From: Rhizobium sp. JAB6
GTDB taxonomy: Bacteria; Pseudomonadota; Alphaproteobacteria; Rhizobiales; Rhizobiaceae
Length of the DNA stretch: 64,000 nt
Direction: 5' to 3'
Assembly: GCF_003024605.1 (NCBI RefSeq)
Contig: NZ_PYJQ01000010.1
Location: forward strand, 310,001-374,000
The notes below the pieces were generated by a model. That model saw only the letters and a program-made list of their open reading frames with translations. It had not been told where the DNA came from and ran no database searches. The first letter of the stretch is position 1. Every line of letters begins with the position of its first letter. The position numbers were made by a program, and so were the translations under genes. Shown here in pieces: positions 63,901-64,000 of the stretch.

Positions 63901-64000
63901 GAAGCCCCCCTTGAAAACCGCATGCGGCAGTAGGCGCCGTCATCACGGTACGCTCACGAAATTTGTCTGCAACTTTCCGCGAAGAACCCGTCGCCATCAG

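Overview
The window is high-GC, densely coded chromosomal DNA of an alphaproteobacterium, most likely Rhizobiaceae (Rhizobium/Agrobacterium/Ensifer group). The reasons are a SAM-II riboswitch in front of a 308-residue MetA, a GlpSTPQUV-type glycerol ABC transporter, many sugar ABC systems paired with Gfo/Idh/MocA oxidoreductases, ThuA, an amino acid:carrier-protein ligase related to the Bradyrhizobium enzyme, and GC-rich intergenic palindromes of a kind common in rhizobia. No rRNA, tRNA, CRISPR array, transposase or phage gene was seen. All identifications come from reading the sequence and from memory of the families; no database search was run.

Layout. 1-8 kb: 3' part of hutF, the repressor hutC, a 50-residue membrane protein on the minus strand, an exported protein, mntH, a membrane-anchored M23 peptidase homologue, a TetR regulator and a DUF427 protein. 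8-15.5 kb: a sugar ABC importer (minus strand) divergent from a ROK regulator, an oxidoreductase and a ThuA-like protein. 15.6-22.5 kb: the glycerol importer operon glpSTPQUV, without glpR or glpD beside it. 22.6-41.9 kb: a large locus for an unidentified plant- or microbe-derived glycoside. It has two related Tat-type binding proteins, one set of permeases and ATPase, LacI and TetR regulators, DUF2264, a 2-hydroxyacid dehydrogenase, three Gfo/Idh/MocA proteins, an enolase-superfamily protein and a GH2 beta-mannosidase-like enzyme. A small lytic-transglycosylase-like lipoprotein lies inside it. 42-45.3 kb: a four-gene operon of carrier protein, acyl-CoA-dehydrogenase-like flavoprotein, amino acid:[carrier protein] ligase and DUF1839. 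45.6-48.5 kb: a complete EF-P module, epmB-epmA divergent from efp. 48.6-54.2 kb: an SbmA/BacA-like ABC protein with a degenerate nucleotide-binding domain, a MoxR ATPase, a NUDIX hydrolase, riboswitch-controlled metA and a VWA/CoxE-like protein. 54.6-59.5 kb: aldose epimerase, then an amino-sugar operon (GntR, SIS deaminase, NagA, SIS protein). 59.5-63.9 kb: an RND efflux pump and its adaptor.

The strongest leads are four. (1) The tRNA-independent amino-acid-loading operon at 42-45.3 kb pairs a class-II synthetase-like ligase with its own carrier protein and a dehydrogenase. (2) The two glycerol-importer ATPases carry complementary defects, which predicts one working and one dead ATP site. 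(3) The SbmA-like protein at 48.6-50.5 kb has lost every key ATPase residue. (4) Two near-identical operators flank the TetR gene at 32 kb and tie the two halves of the glycoside locus together.
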